Source: Alcaligenaceae bacterium
Lineage (GTDB): Bacteria > Pseudomonadota > Gammaproteobacteria > Burkholderiales > Burkholderiaceae_B
Direction: 5' to 3'
Assembly (NCBI GenBank): GCA_002737415.1
Contig: NSIQ01000046.1
Coordinates: 1-35,890 of the forward strand
DNA length: 35,890 nucleotides
Position numbers and translations under genes: made by a program. Positions 27,453 through 35,890 of this stretch are shown here, piece by piece. Numbering within the stretch: position 1 is the first letter of the stretch; each line of letters opens with the position of its first letter. A model generated the notes under the pieces. That model searched no databases. It saw nothing but the letters and a program-made list of their open reading frames with translations, and was not told the origin of the DNA.

Positions 27453-29168
27453 ATGATGTGCCTCTATGGGCAGGGTGTGGCGCGTGGCTATGCGATTGGT
27501 CGCGTAGTCGTGCTCGGTGCAACCGCTCTTGAGGTGTCGCACTACCGCATCGCTGAAGATCAAATTCAGGCCGAAAAAAGTCGGTTAACCAACGCCTTGG
27601 CAACGACTCAACTTGAAATGCACGAAATGGCCGCGAATCTGCCCGCCGATGCACCGCGCGAGCTTGCCGCGTTGTTAAGCGTACACGGTATGTTGCTCAG
27701 CGATCCGTTGCTCGCCGATCAGGCCGTGGCGCTGATTGACGAAAAACATTACAACGCCGAATGGGCATTGACGACACAAGGCCAGATCTTGGCTGAACAG
27801 TTCGCGGCCATCGAGGACGAATACCTTCGAGAGCGCGGTTCAGACGTGCGTCAGGTGATTGAGCGAGTGCTTCAGGTGTTGTCGGGTTCTAAGCAAGTGC
27901 TGGCGCTTAACCATGAGGTCAACGCTGACGAGCACTTGATTGTCGTCGCGCACGATATCTCGCCGGCCGACATGATTCGGTTGCGGGGCGCGCGGTTTGC
28001 AGGCTTCGCCACCGATCTTGGCGGGGCAACCTCACACACTGCAATTGTCGCTCGCAGCTTAGGTGTGCCGGCCGTGGTTGCTCTAGGGCACGTGCGTATG
28101 TTGGTGCGTGACGGCGATATGATTGTTGTCGATGGCGCACATGGCACCATACTGGTGAATCCTTCGCGTCAGGCGCTTGAACAGTACCGCCGCCTGCAGC
28201 AGCTTTATTTAGACGAACGCGCCGAGCTGTCGCTGTTAAAAGATGTTCCGGCAGAGACCTTAGACGGCATACTGATTGAACTCGAAGCCAATATCGAATT
28301 GCCTGATGAAGCGGCCTTGGCCGTGGCTAATGGTGCGACGGGGATTGGACTGTTTCGCAGCGAGTTTTTGTTTATGGGGCGTGGTGATTTGCCCACCGAA
28401 CAAGAGCAATTCGAGGCTTATTTAAGCGTTGTGACAACGATGCAGCATCGTCCCGTTACGATTCGTACGCTTGATATTGGCGCGGATAAGACGCTTGATG
28501 GCGAGGCAACCGTTGCGACCAACCCCGCGTTGGGTTTGCGTGCGATTCGTTATTGTTTAGCGCATCCAGAATTGTTTGCGACCCAGTTACGCGCCATTTT
28601 ACGGGCCTCGGCTCACGGTACCGTTCGGATCTTGATCCCGATGGTGGCGCATATGCACGAGGTGCATGCGACGCGTGCGGCGATTGCGTCAGCGAAGCGA
28701 GAACTTGACGAACGAGGCCAACCCTACGACGATCACCTTTTGGTGGGTGCGATGGTCGAAGTGCCTGCAACCGCGATCGCTATCGAACCGTTTGCCGAGG
28801 CACTTGATTTTTTGTCGATCGGCACAAACGATTTAATTCAATACACACTCGCGATCGATCGCGCAGACAACGAAGTCGCTGCGCTCTACGATCCGCTGCA
28901 TCCGGCGGTGTTGCGTTTGATTGCCAATACGATTAACGCAGGCGAACGCTTAGGCAAGCCCGTCGCGGTTTGCGGCGAAATGGCCGGAGACTCGCAGCTG
29001 ACTCGTTTGTTGTTAGGCCTTGGGTTAAAGAATTTTTCGATGCATGCGCAACAATTGCTCGATGTGAAGCGTGAAATCCGGGGTGCACATTCAAACGCCT
29101 TGCGCCTGAAAGTGGCCAACTCCTTAAACCGCGCAAGCGAGATTGATCCCGCCACGCTTTACCACTAA
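27453..29168 (+). CDS. ptsI: PTS enzyme I (phosphoenolpyruvate-protein phosphotransferase)
   Basis: 'GQGVARGYAIGRVVVL…FATDLGGATSHTAIVARSLGVPAVVALG…GATGIGLFRSEFLFMGRGDLPTEQEQFEAY…LSIGTNDLIQYTLAIDRAD'; start at 27453 or 27456, since the track start 27309 lies in ptsH. Confidence 0.95.
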   Translation: MMCLYGQGVARGYAIGRVVVLGATALEVSHYRIAEDQIQAEKSRLTNALATTQLEMHEMAANLPADAPRELAALLSVHGMLLSDPLLADQAVALIDEKHYNAEWALTTQGQILAEQFAAIEDEYLRERGSDVRQVIERVLQVLSGSKQVLALNHEVNADEHLIVVAHDISPADMIRLRGARFAGFATDLGGATSHTAIVARSLGVPAVVALGHVRMLVRDGDMIVVDGAHGTILVNPSRQALEQYRRLQQLYLDERAELSLLKDVPAETLDGILIELEANIELPDEAALAVANGATGIGLFRSEFLFMGRGDLPTEQEQFEAYLSVVTTMQHRPVTIRTLDIGADKTLDGEATVATNPALGLRAIRYCLAHPELFATQLRAILRASAHGTVRILIPMVAHMHEVHATRAAIASAKRELDERGQPYDDHLLVGAMVEVPATAIAIEPFAEALDFLSIGTNDLIQYTLAIDRADNEVAALYDPLHPAVLRLIANTINAGERLGKPVAVCGEMAGDSQLTRLLLGLGLKNFSMHAQQLLDVKREIRGAHSNALRLKVANSLNRASEIDPATLYH

Positions 29169-29197
29169 GGTCTGTGGGTAGCTTCGCCGGCAAGGGC

Positions 29198-29226
29198 TTG
29201 GCGCGGTCAAGTCGTAAGAGTAAAAT
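29198..29226 (+). promoter_or_regulatory. Possible sigma70 promoter upstream of ubiK (TTGGCG – 17 nt – TAAAAT)
   Basis: Hexamers read directly in the ptsI-ubiK intergenic space. Confidence 0.5.
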
Positions 29227-29259
29227 TCAAACTTCATTATTTTGTTTGTCGAGAAAGCT

Positions 29260-29520
29260 ATGAATCCAAAAAACGCCTGGTTTGAAGAGTTTCAAAAAAA
29301 TGTGTCTGACTTAATTGCGCGTAGCCCTGCTGCCGATATCGAGCGCAATGTGAAAGGGTTTATGGGTCAAGCATTTAACAAAATGGATTTGATTACCCGC
29401 GATGAGTTCGACATCCAGGTCGACATGCTCAAACGCGTACAAGAACGAGCGGCCATACTTGAAGCACAAGTCCAACAACTTGAGCAGCGTATGACGTTGC
29501 TTGAGGATGCTAAGGTCTAA
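29260..29520 (+). CDS. ubiK: Accessory factor UbiK family protein (YqiC/BMFP)
   Basis: 'WFEEFQKNVSDLIARSPAADIERNVKGFMGQAFNKMDLITRDEFDIQVDMLKRVQERAAILEAQVQQLEQRM'. Confidence 0.88.
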   Translation: MNPKNAWFEEFQKNVSDLIARSPAADIERNVKGFMGQAFNKMDLITRDEFDIQVDMLKRVQERAAILEAQVQQLEQRMTLLEDAKV

Positions 29521-29545
29521 ACACTCAAGGCATTTGTGAGTTAGC

Positions 29546-29562
29546 TTTGCGCGCCGCGCAAA
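29546..29562. other. Perfect 7-bp palindrome/hairpin TTTGCGC-GCC-GCGCAAA downstream of ubiK
   Basis: Direct reading; no following T-tract on the + strand. Confidence 0.55.
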
Positions 29563-29626
29563 ATGATCCCTCGGTAGGCAGTCGCGATTTCTCGGGCGAT
29601 ACTTTTGGCTTTTAGCCGAGAAGCCT

Positions 29627-31171
29627 ATGACTTTAGCCGTCCTCATGAGTCGTTCGTTGTTTGGAATGGACGCGCCCCCCGTTTGTGTTGAAACGCATTT
29701 AAGCAGCGGATTGCCTAGCTTTACGATGGTGGGGCTTGCGGATGCTGAGGTGCGCGAAAGTCGCGAACGCGTCAGGGCTGCGATTTTAAGTAGTGGCTTT
29801 GAGTTTCCGTCGGGGCGACTGACAGTGAATTTGTCGCCGGCCGAACTCCCTAAAGAGTCGGGTCGCTTTGATTTGCCGATTGCCTTAGGCGTATTGTTGG
29901 TGTCAGGGCAAATCGAGCTGCCAGAGTTAGCGGCTCAGGCTGCTAAGGGAGTGCAACAAACCAGCCTTTCGTCCTTGGTGGTCGCAGGCGAGCTCTCTTT
30001 GACGGGGATGCTTTCGCCCATCAATGGTGCGATTGCGATTGCGCTGGCGGTCGCGCGCAGTCAACCCGAGGCAAGTTTGTTGTTGCCGCTTGCTAACGCT
30101 GAGCAGGCCGCTTATGTGCCGGGCCTTCGGGTGCTCGGTGCTTACAGCCTAAGTGAGGTCGTCGAACATCTGAATGGGCGTCGACCGCTTGTGCCCTTTG
30201 TCGGCCCGGTTGCAGTGACCGGGCTCAACGACTTACCTTGCTTATCAGAGGTCCGCGGGCAACTGATGGCACGGCGCGCGCTTGAGGTGGCTGCCGCGGG
30301 CGGTCATAGCTTGTTGTTCTCGGGCACCCCTGGGGTGGGCAAAACGATGCTTGCTAAACGCCTGGGCGGCATCTTACCGGCGCTGACCCCTTCAGAGTGT
30401 CTAGAAGTGGCCTCGGTGGCCGCTTTTGCAGGGGTGCGCGATCGTGCCTGGGGGCAGAGGCCCTTTCGCGCGCCGCATCACTCGGCCTCGCTCGCTGCGA
30501 TTTTGGGTGGGGGCTCGACGCCGCGCGCAGGTGAGGTGACGTTGGCCCATCGCGGGGTTCTCTTTTTAGACGAGTTTCCGGAGTTTGAGCGTCGGGTACG
30601 CGAGGGCCTGCGTGAACCACTAGAAAGTTTGTCAGTGACCATTGCGCGGGCTAAGCAAAAAGTCGAGTTTCCAGCCGATTTTCAACTCTTGGCGGCGATG
30701 AATCCTTGCCTGTGCGGCTGGTTTGGCCATGCGCAAGGTCGTTGCAAGTGTCGCGCAGAGCAAATTGCCGCTTACCAGCAGAGGCTTTCTGGTCCGGTAA
30801 TGGATAGAATCGATCTGTTCGTGACGTTGACCACGAGCGAAGAACCCTGGCTTGAGCTGCCGCCCGGTGAGACCTCTGCCTGCGTACGTCTGCGTGTTCA
30901 AGCCGCTCGGGAACTGCAGCTTAAACGCCAAAGCACCGTCAATGCCCGTTTACCCGATCGTGCGCTGGAGGCTTGCTGCTCGATGACGCCTGCAGCCGCT
31001 AAACTATTGGGCAGTGCAATCAAAACGCACCACCTGTCGGCACGTTCAATACAGCGAATCCGTAGAGTTGCACGCACGTGCGCGGATCTGGCTGGTGCGC
31101 CAGAGATCGATGTCCCGCATTTCGCTGAGGCGTTTCAATACCGCGCGGCGATTTCTAAAGCGTCTCGTTAG
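29627..31171 (+). CDS. comM: ComM/YifB family Mg-chelatase-like AAA+ ATPase (competence-associated helicase)
   Basis: 'LFGMDAPPVCVETHLSSGLPSFTMVGLADAEVRESRERVRAAI…LFSGTPGVGKTMLAKRLGGILP…RPFRAPHHSASLAAILGGGSTPRAGEVTLAHRGVLFLDEFPEF…NPCLCGW'. Confidence 0.95.
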   Translation: MTLAVLMSRSLFGMDAPPVCVETHLSSGLPSFTMVGLADAEVRESRERVRAAILSSGFEFPSGRLTVNLSPAELPKESGRFDLPIALGVLLVSGQIELPELAAQAAKGVQQTSLSSLVVAGELSLTGMLSPINGAIAIALAVARSQPEASLLLPLANAEQAAYVPGLRVLGAYSLSEVVEHLNGRRPLVPFVGPVAVTGLNDLPCLSEVRGQLMARRALEVAAAGGHSLLFSGTPGVGKTMLAKRLGGILPALTPSECLEVASVAAFAGVRDRAWGQRPFRAPHHSASLAAILGGGSTPRAGEVTLAHRGVLFLDEFPEFERRVREGLREPLESLSVTIARAKQKVEFPADFQLLAAMNPCLCGWFGHAQGRCKCRAEQIAAYQQRLSGPVMDRIDLFVTLTTSEEPWLELPPGETSACVRLRVQAARELQLKRQSTVNARLPDRALEACCSMTPAAAKLLGSAIKTHHLSARSIQRIRRVARTCADLAGAPEIDVPHFAEAFQYRAAISKASR

Positions 31172-31265
31172 GCTATTTTTAGATTGGGGGGCCCAGTGCT
31201 CAAACTTGTGCTCGGTTTCAGCGGTTTTTTTTGCTCTCGGGCGTGCGAAGAACAAGAATTTGTCA

Positions 31266-31271
31266 TATAAT
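31266..31271 (+). promoter_or_regulatory. Consensus -10 element TATAAT upstream of rpmI; -35 not convincing
   Basis: 'ttgtcaTATAATcaaagg' in the comM-rpmI spacer. Confidence 0.4.
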
Positions 31272-31323
31272 CAAAGGCTTTCCTGAAAAACTTGCAGAGA
31301 AAATGAGCAGAGAGAGTCAGGAA

Positions 31324-31395
31324 TAAGCAGTAAAAAGCAAGTAAGCAGTAAAAAGCAAGTAAGCAGTAAAAAGCAAGTAAGCAGTAAAAAGCAAG
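31324..31395. repeat. Perfect 4 x 18-bp tandem repeat (TAAGCAGTAAAAAGCAAG)n in the comM-rpmI intergenic region
   Basis: Four identical consecutive units read at 31324-31341, 31342-31359, 31360-31377, 31378-31395. Confidence 0.97.
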
Positions 31396-31511
31396 TGCAG
31401 TTATAAGTGGATCTTGGGTTAACAAGACTGGCGGTCGATTCGTAAAGCAGGGCGCGCATCGAGCAACATGCCAGGCACCTGCAGAGCACAATTTAAGTAA
31501 CAGGAACTAAA

Positions 31512-31709
31512 ATGCCTAAGATGAAAACTAAAAAAAGCGCTGCGAAGCGCTTTGAGGTTCGCGGCAGCGGATCAATTAAGCGGGGTCAGGCTTTTAAACG
31601 CCATATTTTGACCAAAAAAACCACCAAGACCAAGCGTCAGTTACGCGGGTCGACAGCGGTCGACAAATCAAATGTGGCTTCAGTTAAAGCCATGATGCCC
31701 TTCGCTTAA
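31512..31709 (+). CDS. rpmI: 50S ribosomal protein L35
   Basis: '[46 protein letters not shown]'. Confidence 0.98.
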   Translation: MPKMKTKKSAAKRFEVRGSGSIKRGQAFKRHILTKKTTKTKRQLRGSTAVDKSNVASVKAMMPFA

Positions 31710-31720
31710 GGATATAAAAC

Positions 31721-32080
31721 ATGCCTCGCGTCAAACGTGGTGTAACGGCCAGAGCCCGTCACAAAAAAGTTATTGCTAAAGCTAAAGGTTATCGCGGTCG
31801 CCGCGGTAATGTGTTCCGTATTGCTAAGCAAGCTGTTATGCGTGCTGGACAATACGCCTATCGAGATCGTCGCAATAAAAAGCGTACGTTTCGCGCGCTT
31901 TGGATCGCCCGTATCAACGCAGCAGTGCGTGAACACGGCGTCACCTACAGCGTCTTTATTGCTGGCCTGAAAAAAGCTTCAATCGAGCTCGACCGTAAAG
32001 TCTTGGCCGACATGGCCGTGCGTGACAAAGCTGGTTTTGCTGCAGTATTGAATCAGGCAAAATTAGCGTTGGCTGCTTAA
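31721..32080 (+). CDS. rplT: 50S ribosomal protein L20
   Basis: '[68 protein letters not shown]'. Confidence 0.98.
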   Translation: MPRVKRGVTARARHKKVIAKAKGYRGRRGNVFRIAKQAVMRAGQYAYRDRRNKKRTFRALWIARINAAVREHGVTYSVFIAGLKKASIELDRKVLADMAVRDKAGFAAVLNQAKLALAA

Positions 32081-32098
32081 GCACGGACAAGTTGTATC

Positions 32099-32131
32099 TG
32101 CAAACGGGGCCGTTGGGCTCCGTTTGCATTT
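32099..32131 (+). terminator. Terminator- or attenuator-like hairpin between rplT and pheS (13-bp stem, GTTG loop, short T-tract)
   Basis: TGCAAACGGGGCC-GTTG-GGCTCCGTTTGCA (one G·T pair) followed by TTT. Confidence 0.65.
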
Positions 32132-32161
32132 CAAAGATGTGATTTCACGAAGGTTGTAAAA

Positions 32162-33184
32162 ATGGCTGAGACGGTCGATGACCTGATTGAACAGGCCCGG
32201 GCACAGTTTGCACTGGCAACTGATGCGGCTGCGCTTGAAAACGCAAAAGCACGATTTTTGGGCAAACAAGGCTCGCTTACCGAACTCATGAAAGGGTTGG
32301 GCAAGCTTGACCCTGAGGCAAAACGCACAGAAGGTGCGCGTATTAATGCCATCAAACAACAGATTGAAGCCCTGCTGAACGTCCGACGCGCAGCACTGGC
32401 GCAGGCTGAGCTTGATTTGCGCCTGGCAGCCGAAACGATCGATGTGACGTTGCCCGGTCGTGGCCGAGGCAAAGGTGGGATTCATCCAGTGATTCGCACT
32501 TGGCAGCGTGTTGAGGCGATCTTCAGATCAATCGGCTTTGATGTGGCCGATGGCCCCGAAATCGAAAACGACTGGACCAACTTCACTGCGCTGAACAACC
32601 CTGAAAATCACCCAGCCCGTTCAATGCAAGATACTTTTTACGTCGATATCAACGACGCCCAAGGCCTGCCACTTTTACTGCGCACACACACGAGTCCGAT
32701 GCAAGTGCGTTACGCACGCATGCATCAGCCTCCCATCAAAGTGATTGCACCCGGGCGCACTTATCGCGTGGACAGTGACGCCACGCATTCGCCAATGTTT
32801 CATCAGGTTGAAGGCCTTTGGATTGACGAAAACATTTCTTTCGCAGACCTCAAAGGTGTCTATACAAATTTCTTGCGTTGCTTTTTCGAAACCGACGCTC
32901 TTGAATTGCGTTTCAGACCATCGTTTTTTCCGTTCACCGAACCGTCGGCCGAGATCGATATGATGTTTACTTCGGGGCCCAACAAAGGTCGTTGGCTTGA
33001 AATCTCTGGGTCAGGGCAAGTCCACCCCGATGTGATCCGCAACTTTGGTCTCGACCCCGAGCGTTACATTGGCTTCGCCTTTGGCTCGGGCCTTGAGCGC
33101 CTGACCATGTTGCGCTACGGTGTCAATGATTTGCGACAGTTCTTTGAAGGCGATCTGCGCTTTTTACGTCAGTTCAACGATTAA
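32162..33184 (+). CDS. pheS: Phenylalanyl-tRNA synthetase alpha subunit
   Basis: '[54 protein letters not shown]…[49 protein letters not shown]'. Confidence 0.98.
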   Translation: MAETVDDLIEQARAQFALATDAAALENAKARFLGKQGSLTELMKGLGKLDPEAKRTEGARINAIKQQIEALLNVRRAALAQAELDLRLAAETIDVTLPGRGRGKGGIHPVIRTWQRVEAIFRSIGFDVADGPEIENDWTNFTALNNPENHPARSMQDTFYVDINDAQGLPLLLRTHTSPMQVRYARMHQPPIKVIAPGRTYRVDSDATHSPMFHQVEGLWIDENISFADLKGVYTNFLRCFFETDALELRFRPSFFPFTEPSAEIDMMFTSGPNKGRWLEISGSGQVHPDVIRNFGLDPERYIGFAFGSGLERLTMLRYGVNDLRQFFEGDLRFLRQFND

Positions 33185-33208
33185 TTTTTTAGATCGATAC
33201 GGTTCACT

Positions 33209-35620
33209 ATGCAATTTTCTGAGTCCTGGCTGCGTACACTCGTCAACCCCCCGATTTCTACGGATGAATTGTCGCATCGGCTGACGATGGCTGGGCTTGA
33301 GGTCGAAGACACCGTGACCGTTGCGCCGGCTTTCTCGGGCGTGGTAGTGGCCTTGATTCAAAGTGCCGAGCCACACCCCAACGCGGACAAGCTGCGCGTG
33401 TGCATGGTGGACGTGGGTGCTGCGGCGCCCTTGCAGATCGTGTGCGGCGCACCAAATGCCGCGGTGGGTTTGAAGGTACCGCTGGCTACGGTTGGGGCCA
33501 TTTTGCCCGGCGAGGTCAAGATTGGCGTGGCCACGATGCGTGGCGTTGAGTCGTTTGGTATGTTGTGCTCGTCCAAAGAGTTGGGTCTTTCGCAAGAGCA
33601 CGCTGGGCTACTCGTGCTGCCCCCTGAGGCCAAAGTTGGTGACAGCCTACGTGAAGTGCTTGATCTTGACGATACCTTGTTTACTTTAAAACTGACGCCA
33701 AACCGCGCCGATTGTTTGTCGCTTTTAGGCGTGGCTCGAGAAGTCGCGGCCCTGACGGGCGCCGTGTTAACCCCGCCAAAAACGTCCGCGCTTGTCCCAA
33801 GCTTAACTGAAGTGATTCCGGTTACCGTGCATGCCCCAGAATTATGTGGGCGGTTTGCGGGGCGGGTCGTACGTGGAGTCAACGCGCGCGCCGCAACCCC
33901 CGAGTGGATGGTTGAGCGCTTAAAGCGGGCAGGGCAGCGCTCGGTGACTGCGCTGGTTGATATTTCGAACTACGTGATGCTGCTGCTGGGTCGACCGACC
34001 CACGTTTTTGACTTAGACCGCATGCCCGAGAAGCGTATCGAAGTTCGCTGGGCGCGTGCCGGAGAAACACTCACGCTGTTAAACGATCAGACCATCGAAC
34101 TGAACGAGCAGCTGGGCATTATTACCAGTGCAGGAATAGCCGAAAGTCTGGCAGGCATCATGGGGGGTGCTTCGACGGCGGTCTCGCTCGACACGAAGAG
34201 TATTTATGTTGAGGCTGCGTTTTGGTGGCCTCAGGCGATAGCGGGTCGTGCCCGCAAGCTTAAATTAAATTCTGAAGCTAGCCATCGCTTTGAACGCGGG
34301 GTTGATTTTGAAAATATTCCCGAACATCTTGACCTGATCACCCAATTGATTCTGGACATTTGCGGCGGCCAGGCGGGTCCGATTGACGACCAACAGTTGG
34401 CCGTGCCCACTCGGGATGCTGTCACGATGCGTTTGTCACGTTGTCACCGCGTGCTCGGCGTCAAAGTGAGTCAAGACGACGTCGCTCAGACTTTTACGCG
34501 ACTGGGGTTTGCCTTCGTTCTCGAGGGTGATAAGTTCATTGTTGTGCCGCCAACCTACCGATTTGATCTTCAGATCGAGGAAGACTTAATCGAAGAAGTC
34601 GCTCGCATCATTGGTTTTGAAAGTATCCCGGCTGTGCCGCCGCTGGCGGCCGCCCATATGCGGATGACCCCAGAGACCACGCGTTCGGCTCACACCGTGC
34701 GCGCAGAGATCGCCGCCCTTGATTATCAAGAGGTGATCAACTTCTCGTTTGTCGAACCAAGCTGGGAAGTTGAGCTTTTGGGACAAGCCGAACCGATTCG
34801 ACTCTTAAATCCGATCGCAAGCCAACTGGCTGTGATGCGCTCATCGTTATTGCCTGGCTTGGTGGCAAATATTCGCTATAACGCGAACCGCAAGCAAACA
34901 CGCGTGCGTGTCTTTGAGCTCGGCCGAGTGTATGCGCGTGACTTATCTGTGCAAGACGGCCCGTTGTCCGTCGCTTCAGTGCGTCAGCCGCAACTTTTGG
35001 CGGCGGCGGCATGGGGCGCGGTAACTGAGGATCAATGGGGCGTTGCGAGCCGCGGCATTGATTTCTTTGATGTCAAACGCGATATTGAGGTGCTTTTTAG
35101 CGCACAGGCTGCGCACTTGCGTTTCATCCCTGCCCCGCACAGCTTGCTTCATCCAGGACGAAGCGCACGTATTGAATTTAAGCAAAAAACCATCGGTTGG
35201 CTCGGAGATTTGCACCCGCGCTGGGTGCAACAGCAAGAATTAGCTTCGGCGCCCGTGTTGTTCGAGGTGTCGCTTGACGCTTTAGCTGTGTTACCGATAC
35301 CCGAGACCCACGAACTGTCTCGCCAGCCAATGGTGCAGCGTGATCTGGCCGTATGGGTTGCCGCAGAGCAGTCGGTGCAAAGTTTGCTCGACACGATCCA
35401 TCAGACGATCGCTGCAGACCCAAGTCTTGCTGTGGTGCAGCATGTGGCGCTCTTTGATTTATGGCGCGATCCTGCTAAAACAGCAATTCACGAAAAGAGT
35501 CTTGCTTTTAGGGTCTCGTTGCAAGACACTGAGGTGACGCTTGATGAGGTGCGCGTGGATTTGTGCATATCCAAAATCCGGGCGGCGCTTGAAAGTACGC
35601 ACCAGGCCCGTTCACGTTAA
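33209..35620 (+). CDS. pheT: Phenylalanyl-tRNA synthetase beta subunit
   Basis: '[35 protein letters not shown]…[16 protein letters not shown]…[23 protein letters not shown]'. Confidence 0.98.
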   Translation: MQFSESWLRTLVNPPISTDELSHRLTMAGLEVEDTVTVAPAFSGVVVALIQSAEPHPNADKLRVCMVDVGAAAPLQIVCGAPNAAVGLKVPLATVGAILPGEVKIGVATMRGVESFGMLCSSKELGLSQEHAGLLVLPPEAKVGDSLREVLDLDDTLFTLKLTPNRADCLSLLGVAREVAALTGAVLTPPKTSALVPSLTEVIPVTVHAPELCGRFAGRVVRGVNARAATPEWMVERLKRAGQRSVTALVDISNYVMLLLGRPTHVFDLDRMPEKRIEVRWARAGETLTLLNDQTIELNEQLGIITSAGIAESLAGIMGGASTAVSLDTKSIYVEAAFWWPQAIAGRARKLKLNSEASHRFERGVDFENIPEHLDLITQLILDICGGQAGPIDDQQLAVPTRDAVTMRLSRCHRVLGVKVSQDDVAQTFTRLGFAFVLEGDKFIVVPPTYRFDLQIEEDLIEEVARIIGFESIPAVPPLAAAHMRMTPETTRSAHTVRAEIAALDYQEVINFSFVEPSWEVELLGQAEPIRLLNPIASQLAVMRSSLLPGLVANIRYNANRKQTRVRVFELGRVYARDLSVQDGPLSVASVRQPQLLAAAAWGAVTEDQWGVASRGIDFFDVKRDIEVLFSAQAAHLRFIPAPHSLLHPGRSARIEFKQKTIGWLGDLHPRWVQQQELASAPVLFEVSLDALAVLPIPETHELSRQPMVQRDLAVWVAAEQSVQSLLDTIHQTIAADPSLAVVQHVALFDLWRDPAKTAIHEKSLAFRVSLQDTEVTLDEVRVDLCISKIRAALESTHQARSR

Positions 35621-35642
35621 ACCAAAATGTTGGATAATAAAA

Positions 35643-35890
35643 ATGACACTTGAACATTCGTTAGCAGAATCCCGTACCCTCACGAAGGCTGAATTAGCAG
35701 AATTGCTTTTTGAGCGCGTAGGTCTCAATAAACGCGAAGCAAAAGATATTGTCGATACGTTTTTTGAAGAAATTCGTGACGCTTTGTCGCGCGGTGAACC
35801 GGTCAAGCTCTCGGGATTTGGTAATTTTCAGGTTCGCAACAAACCGCCGCGCCCAGGACGTAACCCCAAAACCGGTGAAACCATTCCGAT
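35643..35890 (+). CDS. ihfA: Integration host factor alpha subunit (partial, runs off window)
   Basis: Translation [82 protein letters not shown]…. Confidence 0.95.
   Translation, partial: MTLEHSLAESRTLTKAELAELLFERVGLNKREAKDIVDTFFEEIRDALSRGEPVKLSGFGNFQVRNKPPRPGRNPKTGETIP

Noticed and set aside
31324-31395. CRISPR-like array
   Set aside because: Units are directly contiguous with no spacers, and no cas genes are present.
31168-31491. Minus-strand ORF with perfect FYCLLA hexapeptide repeats
   Set aside because: The periodicity is only the 18-bp DNA repeat read in an open antisense frame. There is no recognisable domain, and it overlaps the rpmI leader and the comM 3' end.

Overview
The window is a chromosomal segment from a betaproteobacterium (Burkholderiales/Alcaligenaceae-like, judged from gene content and protein style). 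I see no rRNA, CRISPR array, phage or transposase. From left to right it contains: (1) part of a Tad/Flp-pilus secretion operon (unknown exported protein, cpaB, secretin cpaC, FHA-cpaF fusion ATPase, tadB, tadC, DUF192); (2) BPSS1780-type membrane protein and thrB on the minus strand; (3) dusA; (4) CBS-domain protein and YihY on the minus strand; (5) DUF2069 and selO; (6) aroC, leuC-leuD-leuB, asd, a fimV-like gene, truA, trpF; (7) tRNA-Val(GAC) with a strong promoter and a terminator; (8) thrS-infC, then a gshB / EIIA-Man / ptsH / ptsI / ubiK / comM block, then rpmI-rplT-pheS-pheT-ihfA (truncated at the window edge). Most genes are ordinary housekeeping genes. The observations most worth a second look are: the interruption of the usual infC-rpmI junction by a ~5.8 kb gshB-PTS-ubiK-comM block; a perfect 4 x 18-bp tandem repeat in the resulting rpmI leader; an FHA-CpaF fusion in a Tad operon with no tadZ in the expected place, headed by an unassigned exported protein; a 15-triplet collagen-like Gly-X-Y tract in the FimV-like protein; an AUC start codon for infC; and several strong intergenic hairpins (leuD/leuB, rplT/pheS, ubiK/comM). 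I did not find a convincing, wholly new defence or mobile system.
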